From: ZLKRG46 sp032117915
Lineage (GTDB): Bacteria; Bacteroidota; Ignavibacteria; Kapaibacteriales; Kapaibacteriaceae
DNA: 5,550 bases
Direction: 5' to 3'
Assembly: GCA_032117915.1 (NCBI GenBank)
Contig: JAULYI010000035.1
Coordinates: 1 to 5,550, forward strand
Of the stretch, positions 1 to 5,303 are shown piece by piece (the first letter of the stretch is position 1; every line of letters starts with the position of its first letter). Below the pieces are notes generated by a model. That model was not told the DNA's origin. It was given only the letters and a program-made list of their open reading frames with translations, and searched no databases. The position numbers were made by a program, and so were the translations under genes.

Positions 1-263
1 TTTTGACAACCCAAACCATTGCCACCGAACGAACCAACAGAACCTTTTGGTCCGAGGTAGTAGGGGAAGTTGACCAGAAGCTCGCGACCATAGCGAATCA
101 TATCGCCGGTTGCGTTATGCGGGATGGTTGATGTGTCTGGTGGTACAAATAGCGCTGTATCTGCGATGACAGCATCACCACGATGTGGCGTCTGCTGCGA
201 GCACCCATACACCGCTGCAAACAGGATGCACGCAACACCAATGAGGAAGTACTTACTTCTCAT
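1..263 (-). CDS. c-type cytochrome lipoprotein, TsdA/SoxX-like, 3' end beyond window
   Basis: The start is an ATG at 263 and the frame stays open for 87 codons to the window edge. Residues 1-20 form a basic, hydrophobic export signal ending V-Y-G-C21, which resembles a lipobox (Tyr at -2 is atypical), so an outer- or inner-membrane lipoprotein facing the periplasm is likely. Residues 47-85 carry the pattern IPHNATGDMIRYGRELL, then YLGPKGSVG and NGLGCQ. From memory, this block precedes the first CxxCH heme site in thiosulfate-oxidation cytochromes (TsdA, SoxX relatives); C86-Q87 would be the start of that site, which the window cuts. The start overlaps the rhodanese gene end by 11 nt, and GAAGGA lies 11 nt upstream (275-280), so coupled translation is likely. 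Expected role: electron transfer from a sulfur compound. The cytochrome call is strong from the flanking motif, although the second Cys and the His are not visible. The TsdA-like assignment is tentative; another class I cytochrome is possible. Confidence 0.72.
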   Translation of the reverse strand, partial: MRSKYFLIGVACILFAAVYGCSQQTPHRGDAVIADTALFVPPDTSTIPHNATGDMIRYGRELLVNFPYYLGPKGSVGSFGGNGLGCQ

Positions 264-624
264 ACTTACGCTGTTCCTTCTTCCACGCATCGAAGCCCCC
301 TACCATGTTGTAGACATGCAAGAAACCCATCTCGCGAAGTTTCGTTTCGGTGTCCTTGCTGCGGCGTCCGACCCGACAGTAGACAATGATGGTGGCGTTC
401 TTCGGAAGCAGTGCCATACGCGACCAGAAATCGGTCTTGTAGTAATCGATCAATCGAGATTTATAGAGATGGCCATCGGCGTATTCGGCAGGCGTGCGTA
501 CGTCTACAACGATCGTTGAAGACTTCTTCATCATCTGAGCCGCTTCGGTAGTAGACACGTCATCGCGAGCGATGGCGGCAGAGGACACAATGATGAAGGC
601 AAGGAGTGTGTAGAGGCATCTCAT
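253..624 (-). CDS. exported single-domain rhodanese (sulfurtransferase)
   Basis: This 123-residue protein has an N-terminal signal peptide (residues 1-19, cleavage probably after A-I-A19) followed by one rhodanese domain, so it should act in the periplasm. Visible landmarks are VVDVRTPAEY (39-48), the usual N-terminal rhodanese strand and CH2A-type motif; GHL (51-53); the active-site loop VYCRVGRRS with catalytic Cys83; and the C-terminal GGFDAW (109-114). The loop C-R-V-G-R-R matches the six-residue CRxGxR form that binds a persulfide. Such domains move sulfane sulfur from thiosulfate, polysulfide or a protein persulfide to an acceptor; which one cannot be told here. It is the first gene of a unit whose second gene is a c-type cytochrome overlapping its stop codon, which supports a role in periplasmic sulfur oxidation. 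No Shine-Dalgarno sequence is seen; a TATATTTC box lies three bases before the ATG. Confidence 0.9.
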   Translation of the reverse strand: MRCLYTLLAFIIVSSAAIARDDVSTTEAAQMMKKSSTIVVDVRTPAEYADGHLYKSRLIDYYKTDFWSRMALLPKNATIIVYCRVGRRSKDTETKLREMGFLHVYNMVGGFDAWKKEQRKYEK

Positions 625-627
625 GTC

Positions 628-635
628 GAAATATA
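628..635 (-). promoter_or_regulatory. possible -7/-10 box for the rhodanese-cytochrome unit
   Basis: On the minus strand the box TATATTTC matches seven of eight positions of the Bacteroidota TAnnTTTG element and also reads as a TATATT -10. It ends three bases before the ATG at 624, so transcription would begin at or very near the start codon. No convincing -33/-35 element is seen. It is a pattern match only. Confidence 0.35.
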
Positions 636-668
636 GCGCTCTGCGCAGGTTGATTGTTCAGACCTTCC

Positions 669-676
669 TAATTTTC
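669..676 (+). promoter_or_regulatory. possible -7/-10 box for the porin operon
   Basis: The box TAATTTTC matches seven of eight positions of TAnnTTTG and ends four bases before the ATG at 681. A TTGATTG lies 16 bases upstream of the box (650-656) and could be the upstream element, though Bacteroidota spacing is usually longer. The box mirrors the one serving the divergent gene, within a 56-bp intergenic region. A leaderless start is implied if it is real. Confidence 0.35.
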
Positions 677-680
677 CGGC

Positions 681-2051
681 ATGCCTGCACGCGCCATTGT
701 TCGATGTCTCATTGTCACTGCAATCTTCATGATTGCCGTGGTTTCAGACAACGTGCTAGCTCAGGACATGAACTGGGGCACACAGCCCGACTCTATCGCA
801 CCAATCAAGGTTCAACTGTTTGCGCAGTTATGGGTCCGGTACAACCACAACAACCCAGGAACGCTTGCCCTAGGTGCGCCTCAGGATCAGTCGTTCGACA
901 TCGGTGTTCGTCGTGCTCGCGTACAAGCGTTTGCGAACATCAATAGCCGAGCAACACTGTTTCTGCATTACGGCTTCAACAACTTCAACTACGCGTATCA
1001 AAACGCGGGTAATCGTCGGATCCAAGCATACTTCCATGACTTCTTTGGTGAGTATCGACTCTTCGACGCAAATGAATTGAAGATTGGCGCTGGGTTGTCC
1101 TTTGTGAACGGACTGAGTCGATTCTCGCAACCTGCAATCATCGCATTACCAACAATGGATGGCGCGCTGTTTGCGCAGGCGACGTCCGAACAAAACGACG
1201 TAACCGGACGGAAGCTCAGCATCAGCGCTCGAGGTCAGATAGGTCCGATCGATTATCGTGTTGCTGTATCTGACCCAATGTCAGTGTCGACCAACGGACA
1301 GGCCGTCCGCACGATATCACCACAAGCAAACTTTGCCCTCAACCAGCGCACGCTTGAACATCAGGCGTACGTGATCTACCAGTTCTTCGATCACGAGCCG
1401 CATCAGGTGCCGAATATGGCGGGCACATATTATGGAACACGCAAGGTGTTCAACGTTGCAGCTGGAGCTATCTATCAGCCTTCGGCGATGTGGCGATCAC
1501 GCGGTGCCGATACAGTGTACGAGGACATGCTGTTGCTTGCAGTCGAATCGATGTACGATGCACCTGTTGATCGATGGGGAACAACTCTCAGCGCGTACGT
1601 AGGATTGTTTCATCACGACTATGGAACAAACTACTTGCGGTACAACGGTGCAATGAACACAGGCACATCAATGCTGACATCCGACGATAGCACAGCATTG
1701 CGTCCGCTCACACAGTATGGTCCGTCGTGGGGTAACGCGTTCCCGATGTATGGCACCGGCAACGTGGTGTACTCGCATGTTGGAGTGTTCTTCCCAAAGG
1801 TCCTCGGCGACTTCGGCCTTATGCCCTACGTCAGTGCAAACCTGGCGTGGTACGAGCGTCTGGATCGATCACTCACTGATGTATATGGTGTCGGCTGCTC
1901 ACTGCTCCTTGACGGGATTCGTAGCAGGCTAACCCTTGAACTTCAGAATCGTCCAACGTATGGGATTGATGTATCGCGGGATCCCTTTGGTGAACTCGTA
2001 CAAGGTGAGCGACGCTCACAGGTAGCACTTCAATACCAGGTGGTATGGTGA
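681..2051 (+). CDS. outer-membrane porin, phosphate-selective porin (OprO/OprP)-like
   Basis: This 456-residue protein begins with a signal peptide (residues 1-27, cleavage after V-L-A27, mature end QD). The first strand region PIKVQLFAQLWVRY, then FDIGVRRARVQAF (72 onward) and alternating hydrophobic strands such as ATLFLHYGFNNFNYAY, follow the layout of OprO/OprP-type porins, in which a first strand is followed by an RRAR-containing strand. The chain ends in aromatic Trp (VALQYQVVW), the usual beta-barrel signal for BAM insertion. Length fits a 16- or 18-strand monomer of this family. It should sit in the outer membrane and pass small solutes; substrate is not readable, and phosphate is only the namesake of the family. 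Its stop overlaps the next start by seven bases, making it the first gene of a three-gene operon. The ATG at 681 is chosen because it gives a full signal peptide; the next in-frame ATG (729) would leave too short a signal. Confidence 0.78.
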   Translation: MPARAIVRCLIVTAIFMIAVVSDNVLAQDMNWGTQPDSIAPIKVQLFAQLWVRYNHNNPGTLALGAPQDQSFDIGVRRARVQAFANINSRATLFLHYGFNNFNYAYQNAGNRRIQAYFHDFFGEYRLFDANELKIGAGLSFVNGLSRFSQPAIIALPTMDGALFAQATSEQNDVTGRKLSISARGQIGPIDYRVAVSDPMSVSTNGQAVRTISPQANFALNQRTLEHQAYVIYQFFDHEPHQVPNMAGTYYGTRKVFNVAAGAIYQPSAMWRSRGADTVYEDMLLLAVESMYDAPVDRWGTTLSAYVGLFHHDYGTNYLRYNGAMNTGTSMLTSDDSTALRPLTQYGPSWGNAFPMYGTGNVVYSHVGVFFPKVLGDFGLMPYVSANLAWYERLDRSLTDVYGVGCSLLLDGIRSRLTLELQNRPTYGIDVSRDPFGELVQGERRSQVALQYQVVW

Positions 2052-2683
2052 GAAATCTCTATCGCAGAGCACAGTATCTCGCAGTATTCACCATCCTCTA
2101 CAACATTGTAGAGGGTGTTGTTTCAACTGCTATGGGATATAGTGACGAGACGCTTGCTCTGTTTGGTTTCGGCGTCGATAGTTTCATTGAGTCGATCTCA
2201 GGCGTAGGTGTGTACGTCATGATTCGACGCATTGCTGATAGCGCAGAGCGACTAACGGCAAGTGACCAGACTGCGTTTGAACAACAAGCTCTTCGCATCA
2301 CTGGTTGGGCGTTTTACGGTTTATCCGCCATGCTTGCAGTGACGGTACTTGTGAATCTCTTCGAGCACAAAGCACCGGAGTCTACATTCTGGGGTGTTGT
2401 CATCTCAGCCGTGTCAATCGCAGTCATGTCTGCACTTGTTTTAGCAAAGCGCAGGATTGGACGTGCGTTGAAGAGTGCTCCTATTCTCGCTGATGCAAAT
2501 TGCACGCTTGTGTGTATCTTCATGAGCATCGCAGTCCTCATATCTTCCGCAGTGTACGAGTTGACAGCATTTGCGTATGCCGATGCAATTGGAGCTGTCG
2601 CCATCATATGGTTCAGCGTATCTGAGGGTCGCGAGTGTTTCGCGAAGGCGAAAGGACATCAATGCAGCTGCGAACACGACTAG
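2045..2683 (+). CDS. cation transporter, TMEM163/CDF-like inner-membrane protein
   Basis: The 212-residue protein has about six hydrophobic segments: roughly residues 12-30, 37-58, 85-105, 115-137, 157-177 and 180-196. The stretch TLALFGFGVDSFIES (36-50) corresponds to TM2 of cation diffusion facilitators. D45 and E49 are spaced as the HxxxD/DxxxD metal ligands are in that family. The stretch ADANCTLVC (149-157) starts TM5 with D150 in the other ligand position. Segment three onward and the ending WFSVSEGRECF match bacterial TMEM163-like 'cation transporter' proteins as I remember them. There is no large cytoplasmic C-terminal CDF domain; instead a short tail HQCSCEHD (205-212) offers Cys, His and acidic ligands. 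The likely role is divalent metal (Zn, Mn or similar) movement across the inner membrane; direction and metal are inferred from the family only. It overlaps the porin gene by 7 nt and the following barrel gene by 22 nt, so the three are probably cotranscribed. Confidence 0.78.
   Translation: MVRNLYRRAQYLAVFTILYNIVEGVVSTAMGYSDETLALFGFGVDSFIESISGVGVYVMIRRIADSAERLTASDQTAFEQQALRITGWAFYGLSAMLAVTVLVNLFEHKAPESTFWGVVISAVSIAVMSALVLAKRRIGRALKSAPILADANCTLVCIFMSIAVLISSAVYELTAFAYADAIGAVAIIWFSVSEGRECFAKAKGHQCSCEHD
2651..2656 (+). promoter_or_regulatory. ribosome binding site that sets the barrel gene start at 2662
   Basis: AAAGGA sits five bases before the ATG at 2662, inside the end of the transporter gene. 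It favours this start over the upstream in-frame ATG at 2635. The signal peptide also begins cleanly at 2662. Confidence 0.6.
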
Positions 2684-3768
2684 TAATCATCCTGGCATTT
2701 GCGGTTGTCCATGTGACGGCGCAAGAGGATAGTCTCCAGACAGGCTACGACTGGTCGTTTGTACCAATACCTGCCTACACGCCCGAAACCAGCTGGATGG
2801 CTGCATTGACCGCGTTCATCACGTATCGCGACAACGTTGATCCAACGATGCGCACTTCGTCACTGGCAGTTGCATTGCAAGGAACACTCAAGAGTCAGTT
2901 CTCACTCGGATTCTATCCTGAGATATATCTCGATAGTAACCGTATTCGTATTGAGGGTGGAGTCGAGTGGTACCTCTATCCCTACAACTTCTTTGGCGTT
3001 GGTAACAACAATCCATCGTCGAATGCCGAACTGTATACACCGTATGGTGCAAAGCTTGAACTACGCATGCTCTATGCATTGTCGGGACGAAGAGTTCAAC
3101 ATGGATTGAGTGCTGGTGTGCACTTCGATCTCCGGTATGATCAGATACGCTCTGTCGAGCCGCGTGAAGACGGCAGTGCAGGTCCACTCGGTCGCGGAGA
3201 AGTAGTTGGTTCCCAAGGCGGTTGGTTTAATGGTATCGGACCGCAGGTGTCGTATGATACACGAGACAACAACTTCGATGCACGCAGTGGTGTATTTGCC
3301 GAAACGTACACCATCTTTTATGGTGCGTTGCTCGGAAGCACATTCACTTCGGCGATCACGACAGTTGATGCACGTGCGTATGCCCCGATCGCAAGTGAAG
3401 CATCTATTGCAGCTCGTGTTCTCATCCAGTCAGCAGATGGCAACCCGCCTTTCTTGCAGATGCCGAGTATCGGTGGCTCGAACAACATGCGAGGCATCAT
3501 CGATGCACAGCAACGAGATCGCATCTCTCTCGTAGCGGGAGCAGAGGCACGTTTTCCGATTGTATGGCGATTTCGTGGTGCCGTGTTTGCTGATGTTGGA
3601 CAAGTGGCATCGCAGGCATCAGGTGTTGCACTCAACCAGATGTGGGTGAGCTATGGAGCAGGAATACGGTTCTTGCTCGTACCCGAGGAACGCATCTCAT
3701 TGCGTCTTGATGTAGGTGTGTCGCGCGGTGTTCCGCAATTCTACCTTGGATTTAACGAGGCGTTTTGA
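2662..3768 (+). CDS. Omp85/BamA-type outer-membrane barrel without POTRA domains
   Basis: Read from the ATG at 2662 this is 368 residues with a signal peptide (1-20, cleavage after V-T-A20, mature end QEDS). An in-frame ATG at 2635 would add nine polar residues before the signal and is less likely. The mature part is almost all amphipathic strands, with the family block YPYNFFGVGNN, the strand GPQVSYDTRDNNFDARSG, and GGSNNMRG at 271-278. That last motif is the loop-6 (V/I)RG(F/Y)-type signature of Omp85 barrels, here as M-R-G-I with Arg277. The C-terminus is aromatic (FNEAF), the barrel insertion signal. These features match the C-terminal bacterial surface antigen domain of BamA/TamA relatives. 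There is no room for POTRA domains, so a role as the main assembly factor is unlikely; stand-alone barrels of this type have poorly known functions. It is the third gene of the operon, overlapping the transporter by 22 nt. Confidence 0.8.
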   Translation: MQLRTRLVIILAFAVVHVTAQEDSLQTGYDWSFVPIPAYTPETSWMAALTAFITYRDNVDPTMRTSSLAVALQGTLKSQFSLGFYPEIYLDSNRIRIEGGVEWYLYPYNFFGVGNNNPSSNAELYTPYGAKLELRMLYALSGRRVQHGLSAGVHFDLRYDQIRSVEPREDGSAGPLGRGEVVGSQGGWFNGIGPQVSYDTRDNNFDARSGVFAETYTIFYGALLGSTFTSAITTVDARAYAPIASEASIAARVLIQSADGNPPFLQMPSIGGSNNMRGIIDAQQRDRISLVAGAEARFPIVWRFRGAVFADVGQVASQASGVALNQMWVSYGAGIRFLLVPEERISLRLDVGVSRGVPQFYLGFNEAF

Positions 3769-3841
3769 CGTCATTATGTCTGTGTTACCGGAATGTCAGG
3801 TATCCGTTACAGACAGTACAGATAACGTTACACAGCTCTAA
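3769..3841 (+). other. 73-bp spacer between the barrel gene and the IS, with spaced GTTAC repeats
   Basis: No gene is supported here. GTTAC occurs at 3784, 3806 and 3827, that is 22 and 21 bp apart, and the last copy is part of the palindrome TAACGTTA (3823-3830). TCTGT/ACAGA arms around 3778-3815 with CGG/CCG inside could form a weak hairpin, but there is no U-tract, so it is not a clear terminator. A 21-codon ATG frame (3776-3841) ends exactly at the IS edge and resembles nothing I know. Confidence 0.4.
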
Positions 3842-3852
3842 TGACCTGCCCC
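3842..3852 (+). repeat. terminal inverted repeat of the IS (orfB side)
   Basis: TGACCTGCCCC matches the other end at 10 of 11 positions, with the first eight identical. Beyond that the two ends agree only at scattered positions. Confidence 0.85.
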
Positions 3853-3882
3853 AGTTTATTGGTCCACCTGTAATGTTAGTCA

Positions 3883-4695
3883 TCACGCAGCAAACCTGAA
3901 AATAGTTGGTTGAATTGATTCGGGTGCCGGTGGACGATACCCGAGACTGCTATGCGGTCGCTTGGTGTTGTAGAATCGCCTCCACTGTTCGATCAAGATT
4001 TTAGCTTCAACGAGCGTGTGAAAGATTTCTCCGTTGAGTAATTCGTCTCGCATGCGTCCGTTGAATGATTCGACGTATCCGTTCTCCCATGGACTGCCGG
4101 GCGTGATGAACGACGTGTTGACATTCAACTCGTCGAGCCAGTAGACGAGGTGCTTGGCAATGAACTCGGGACCGTTATCGCTTCGGATATGCTCTGGCGT
4201 GCCATGCTCAACAACGAGATCTGTCAGCAGGTCGAGTACATCCGAGGCTCGTATCCTACGTGCTACGTGACATGCCAGTGCTTGGTGTGTATACTCATCG
4301 ATGATGTTGAGCGACCTGAACTTGCGCCCGTCGCTGGTCTGATCAGTGACGAAGTCATAGCTCCAAACATGGTTCTTGTGTTCGGCACGCAAACGGACGA
4401 CCGATCCATCTGAGAGGAACAGCCGAGCACGCTTGGGCTGCTTTGATGGCACCTTGAGCCCTTCTTCGCGCCATATACGGTAGACATACTTGTGATTTAC
4501 CGCCCAGCCCTCCATGCGCATCATGGCACATATCATGCGATAGCCATAGCGACCATACTCCCTGGCAAGAGCAATGATGCGCCTACGAGCCACATCGTCT
4601 TCCTTACGCTTGAGCGGCTGATGACGCTGCGATGATCGCACTTGTCCGAGCGCCCTGCATGCCCGCCGCTGGCTTACCTGGAAGACACCCATCAC
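3883..4695 (-). CDS. IS3-family transposase OrfB, DDE integrase core
   Basis: This 270-residue frame opens at GTG 4695, with ATG 4692 as the next start. Residues 2-70 hold the HTH_21-type region (SQRRACRALGQ, YGRYGYRMICAMM). An rve-type DDE core follows: D114 in WSYDFV, D173 in RSDNGPEF and E209 in ENGYVESFNG, with exactly 35 residues between D173 and E209, the D-D-35-E spacing of IS3 elements and retroviral integrases. The C-terminal block RPHSSLGYRPPAPE is also typical. All catalytic residues are present and no internal stop is seen. The frame remains open upstream of 4695 through the residues LSPARRREAVHHV, so the active enzyme is expected to be an OrfAB fusion of about 374 residues made by -1 frameshifting near 4734-4740, rather than OrfB alone. 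It catalyses strand cleavage and transfer of the IS ends. Confidence 0.93.
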   Translation of the reverse strand: MMGVFQVSQRRACRALGQVRSSQRHQPLKRKEDDVARRRIIALAREYGRYGYRMICAMMRMEGWAVNHKYVYRIWREEGLKVPSKQPKRARLFLSDGSVVRLRAEHKNHVWSYDFVTDQTSDGRKFRSLNIIDEYTHQALACHVARRIRASDVLDLLTDLVVEHGTPEHIRSDNGPEFIAKHLVYWLDELNVNTSFITPGSPWENGYVESFNGRMRDELLNGEIFHTLVEAKILIEQWRRFYNTKRPHSSLGYRPPAPESIQPTIFRFAA

Positions 4696-4705
4696 ATGAT
4701 GAACT

Positions 4706-4740
4706 GCCTCACGGCGCCGTGCCGGGCTCAGAAGTTTCCC
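4706..4740 (-). promoter_or_regulatory. candidate programmed -1 frameshift signal joining orfA to orfB
   Basis: On the minus strand the heptamer G GGA AAC (4740-4734) is phased as X XXY YYZ in the orfA frame, two codons before its TGA. A six-base spacer containing that stop leads into a GC-rich segment, 4727-4706, that can fold: it contains the perfect 12-bp palindrome CACGGCGCCGTG (4710-4721) and outer GCC/GGC arms. A -1 slip here reads GGG AAA CTT CTG and enters the open orfB frame. The orfB frame is -1 relative to orfA, as required. Bacterial IS3 elements more often use A-rich slip sites, so efficiency is unknown. Confidence 0.65.
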
Positions 4741-5006
4741 CGTGCGACCTCTTTGAGAATCTGATTGTCGACCGTTAGATCAGACACAGCTCTGCGCAAA
4801 CGTCTGTTCTCCGCCTCGAGCTCTTTGAGTTTCTTTACCTGCTCAAGACCCACTCCGCCATAGATCTTGCGCCAGCGGTAATACGTGGCCTCGGTGATCT
4901 TTTGATCACGGCAGAAGGCTTCTATTGTGCCGCCCTTTGAGACTACCACTTCGGCTGCACGCAAGATCCCAATGATCTGCTCTTCCGTATGATGCTTTCG
5001 TCCCAT
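4728..5006 (-). CDS. IS3-family OrfA, HTH_Tnp_1 DNA-binding protein
   Basis: This 92-residue protein starts HTEEQIIGILRAAE and carries a helix-turn-helix over about residues 8-47, including FCRDQKITEATYYRWRK with the family W-R-K recognition end. Residues 53-86 form a leucine-zipper-like coiled coil (LEQVKKLKELEAENRRL, then LTVDNQILKEV) that in IS3 elements mediates OrfA and OrfAB multimers. It ends EVARGNF, like other IS407-group OrfA proteins. It binds the terminal inverted repeats and regulates transposition; when ribosomes slip before its stop, it becomes the N-terminal part of the OrfAB transposase. The ATG at 5006 has AAAGGAG six bases upstream, a clear Shine-Dalgarno unlike those of the host genes here. 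Confidence 0.93.
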   Translation of the reverse strand: MGRKHHTEEQIIGILRAAEVVVSKGGTIEAFCRDQKITEATYYRWRKIYGGVGLEQVKKLKELEAENRRLRRAVSDLTVDNQILKEVARGNF

Positions 5007-5012
5007 GATATG

Positions 5013-5019
5013 CTCCTTT
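5013..5019 (-). promoter_or_regulatory. strong ribosome binding site of orfA
   Basis: AAAGGAG lies six bases before the orfA ATG. It fixes the start and contrasts with the weak or absent sites at 624, 681 and 5304. Confidence 0.7.
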
Positions 5020-5022
5020 CAA

Positions 5023-5049
5023 CTACCAAACTATCATTTCAGTTGGTAG
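5023..5049. repeat. inverted repeat (hairpin) inside the IS end, upstream of orfA
   Basis: CTACCAA (5023-5029) and TTGGTAG (5043-5049) are perfect 7-bp complements around a 13-base loop, between the terminal repeat and the orfA ribosome site. In transcripts entering from outside it could hinder orfA translation or mark a regulatory site; this role is inferred from other insertion sequences. Confidence 0.5.
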
Positions 5050-5058
5050 CATTTTTGG

Positions 5059-5069
5059 GGAGCAGGTCA
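5059..5069 (-). repeat. terminal inverted repeat of the IS (orfA side)
   Basis: Read on the minus strand this is TGACCTGCTCC, matching the opposite end at 10 of 11 positions. The base after it (5070) begins non-IS sequence. Confidence 0.85.
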
Positions 5070-5233
5070 AGCTACGTCAGCGCTTCGGCATGCGTCTTGG
5101 AATCGTGCTGCCAATTGCGACGCTTATCGTTGGTGCGCTCGTGATGCTGCGTGGAATGGAACTCGGAATTCCGTTGGTGTCGCCAGCGAACGTTTCGCAC
5201 ACATCGCACGTTACATGCTGCAGTGGCAAATAA
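5070..5233 (+). pseudogene. 3' remnant of a sulfite exporter TauE/SafE-family gene cut by the IS
   Basis: In the frame starting at 5072 there are 53 codons before TAA (5231-5233). They read LRQRFGMRLGI, then a hydrophobic helix (VLPIATLIVGALVML), then RGMELGIPLVSP. That block resembles the last membrane helix and closing R-G-x-x-L-G-I-P-x-x-S-P motif of TauE/SafE-type proteins as I recall them, which normally have more than 200 residues. A short tail HTSHVTCCSGK adds two His and a Cys pair, possibly metal-binding. Going left the frame enters the IS and has no ATG start before a stop at 5006-5008; the first internal ATG is at 5090. No matching 5' part is visible left of the IS, so the gene is truncated, not merely interrupted. 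The family call rests on a short segment and is moderate. Confidence 0.62.
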
Positions 5234-5253
5234 TAATTCAGACGAAAAGGTCT

Positions 5254-5261
5254 TATATTTT
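5254..5261 (+). promoter_or_regulatory. possible -7/-10 box for the downstream cytochrome
   Basis: TATATTTT matches seven of eight positions of TAnnTTTG and contains TATATT. It lies 42 bases before the ATG at 5304, giving a leader of about 35-40 nt. No clear upstream element is seen. The rest of 5234-5303 shows nothing else. Confidence 0.35.
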
Positions 5262-5303
5262 CCGCGATTCAAACATGTTTCACACATCTTCAAGTCAATC
5301 ATT

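Larger units (their letters stand above)
3842..5069 (-). mobile_element. complete IS3-family insertion sequence, IS407-like group
   Basis: The element is 1228 bp, the usual size for the family. It starts TGACCTGCCCC and ends with the inverse of TGACCTGCTCC, so the ends begin TG and end CA as in IS3 elements. It carries orfA and orfB on the minus strand, overlapping the -1 frame in the usual arrangement. OrfA (HTEEQIIGIL start, GNF end) and OrfB (SQRRACRALGQ, KNHVWSYDFV, RPHSSLGYRPPAPE) match the IS407 group as I remember it. Both frames look intact, so the copy may be active. No direct repeat flanks it: the left flank ends TCTAA and the right begins AGCTA. A truncated gene lies on its right side only. 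Confidence 0.92.

Noticed and set aside
124..519. Plus-strand open frame of 131 codons antisense to the rhodanese and cytochrome
   Set aside because: It overlaps two genes with clear family motifs and its own product shows no recognisable domain; it is a shadow frame.
2314..2607. Minus-strand open frame opposite the transporter gene
   Set aside because: Antisense to a well-supported membrane protein, with no motif of its own.
3766..3773. TGACGTCA palindrome over the barrel gene stop codon
   Set aside because: An isolated 8-bp palindrome without a U-tract or partner site; chance is the simpler explanation.
3776..3841. 21-codon plus-strand frame ending at the IS edge
   Set aside because: Too short, no ribosome site and no resemblance to the missing start of tauE, which should be hydrophobic.
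3842..5069. IS as carrier of an extra passenger gene or a novel mobile system
   Set aside because: Its length is fully explained by orfA, orfB and the ends; no room remains for cargo.
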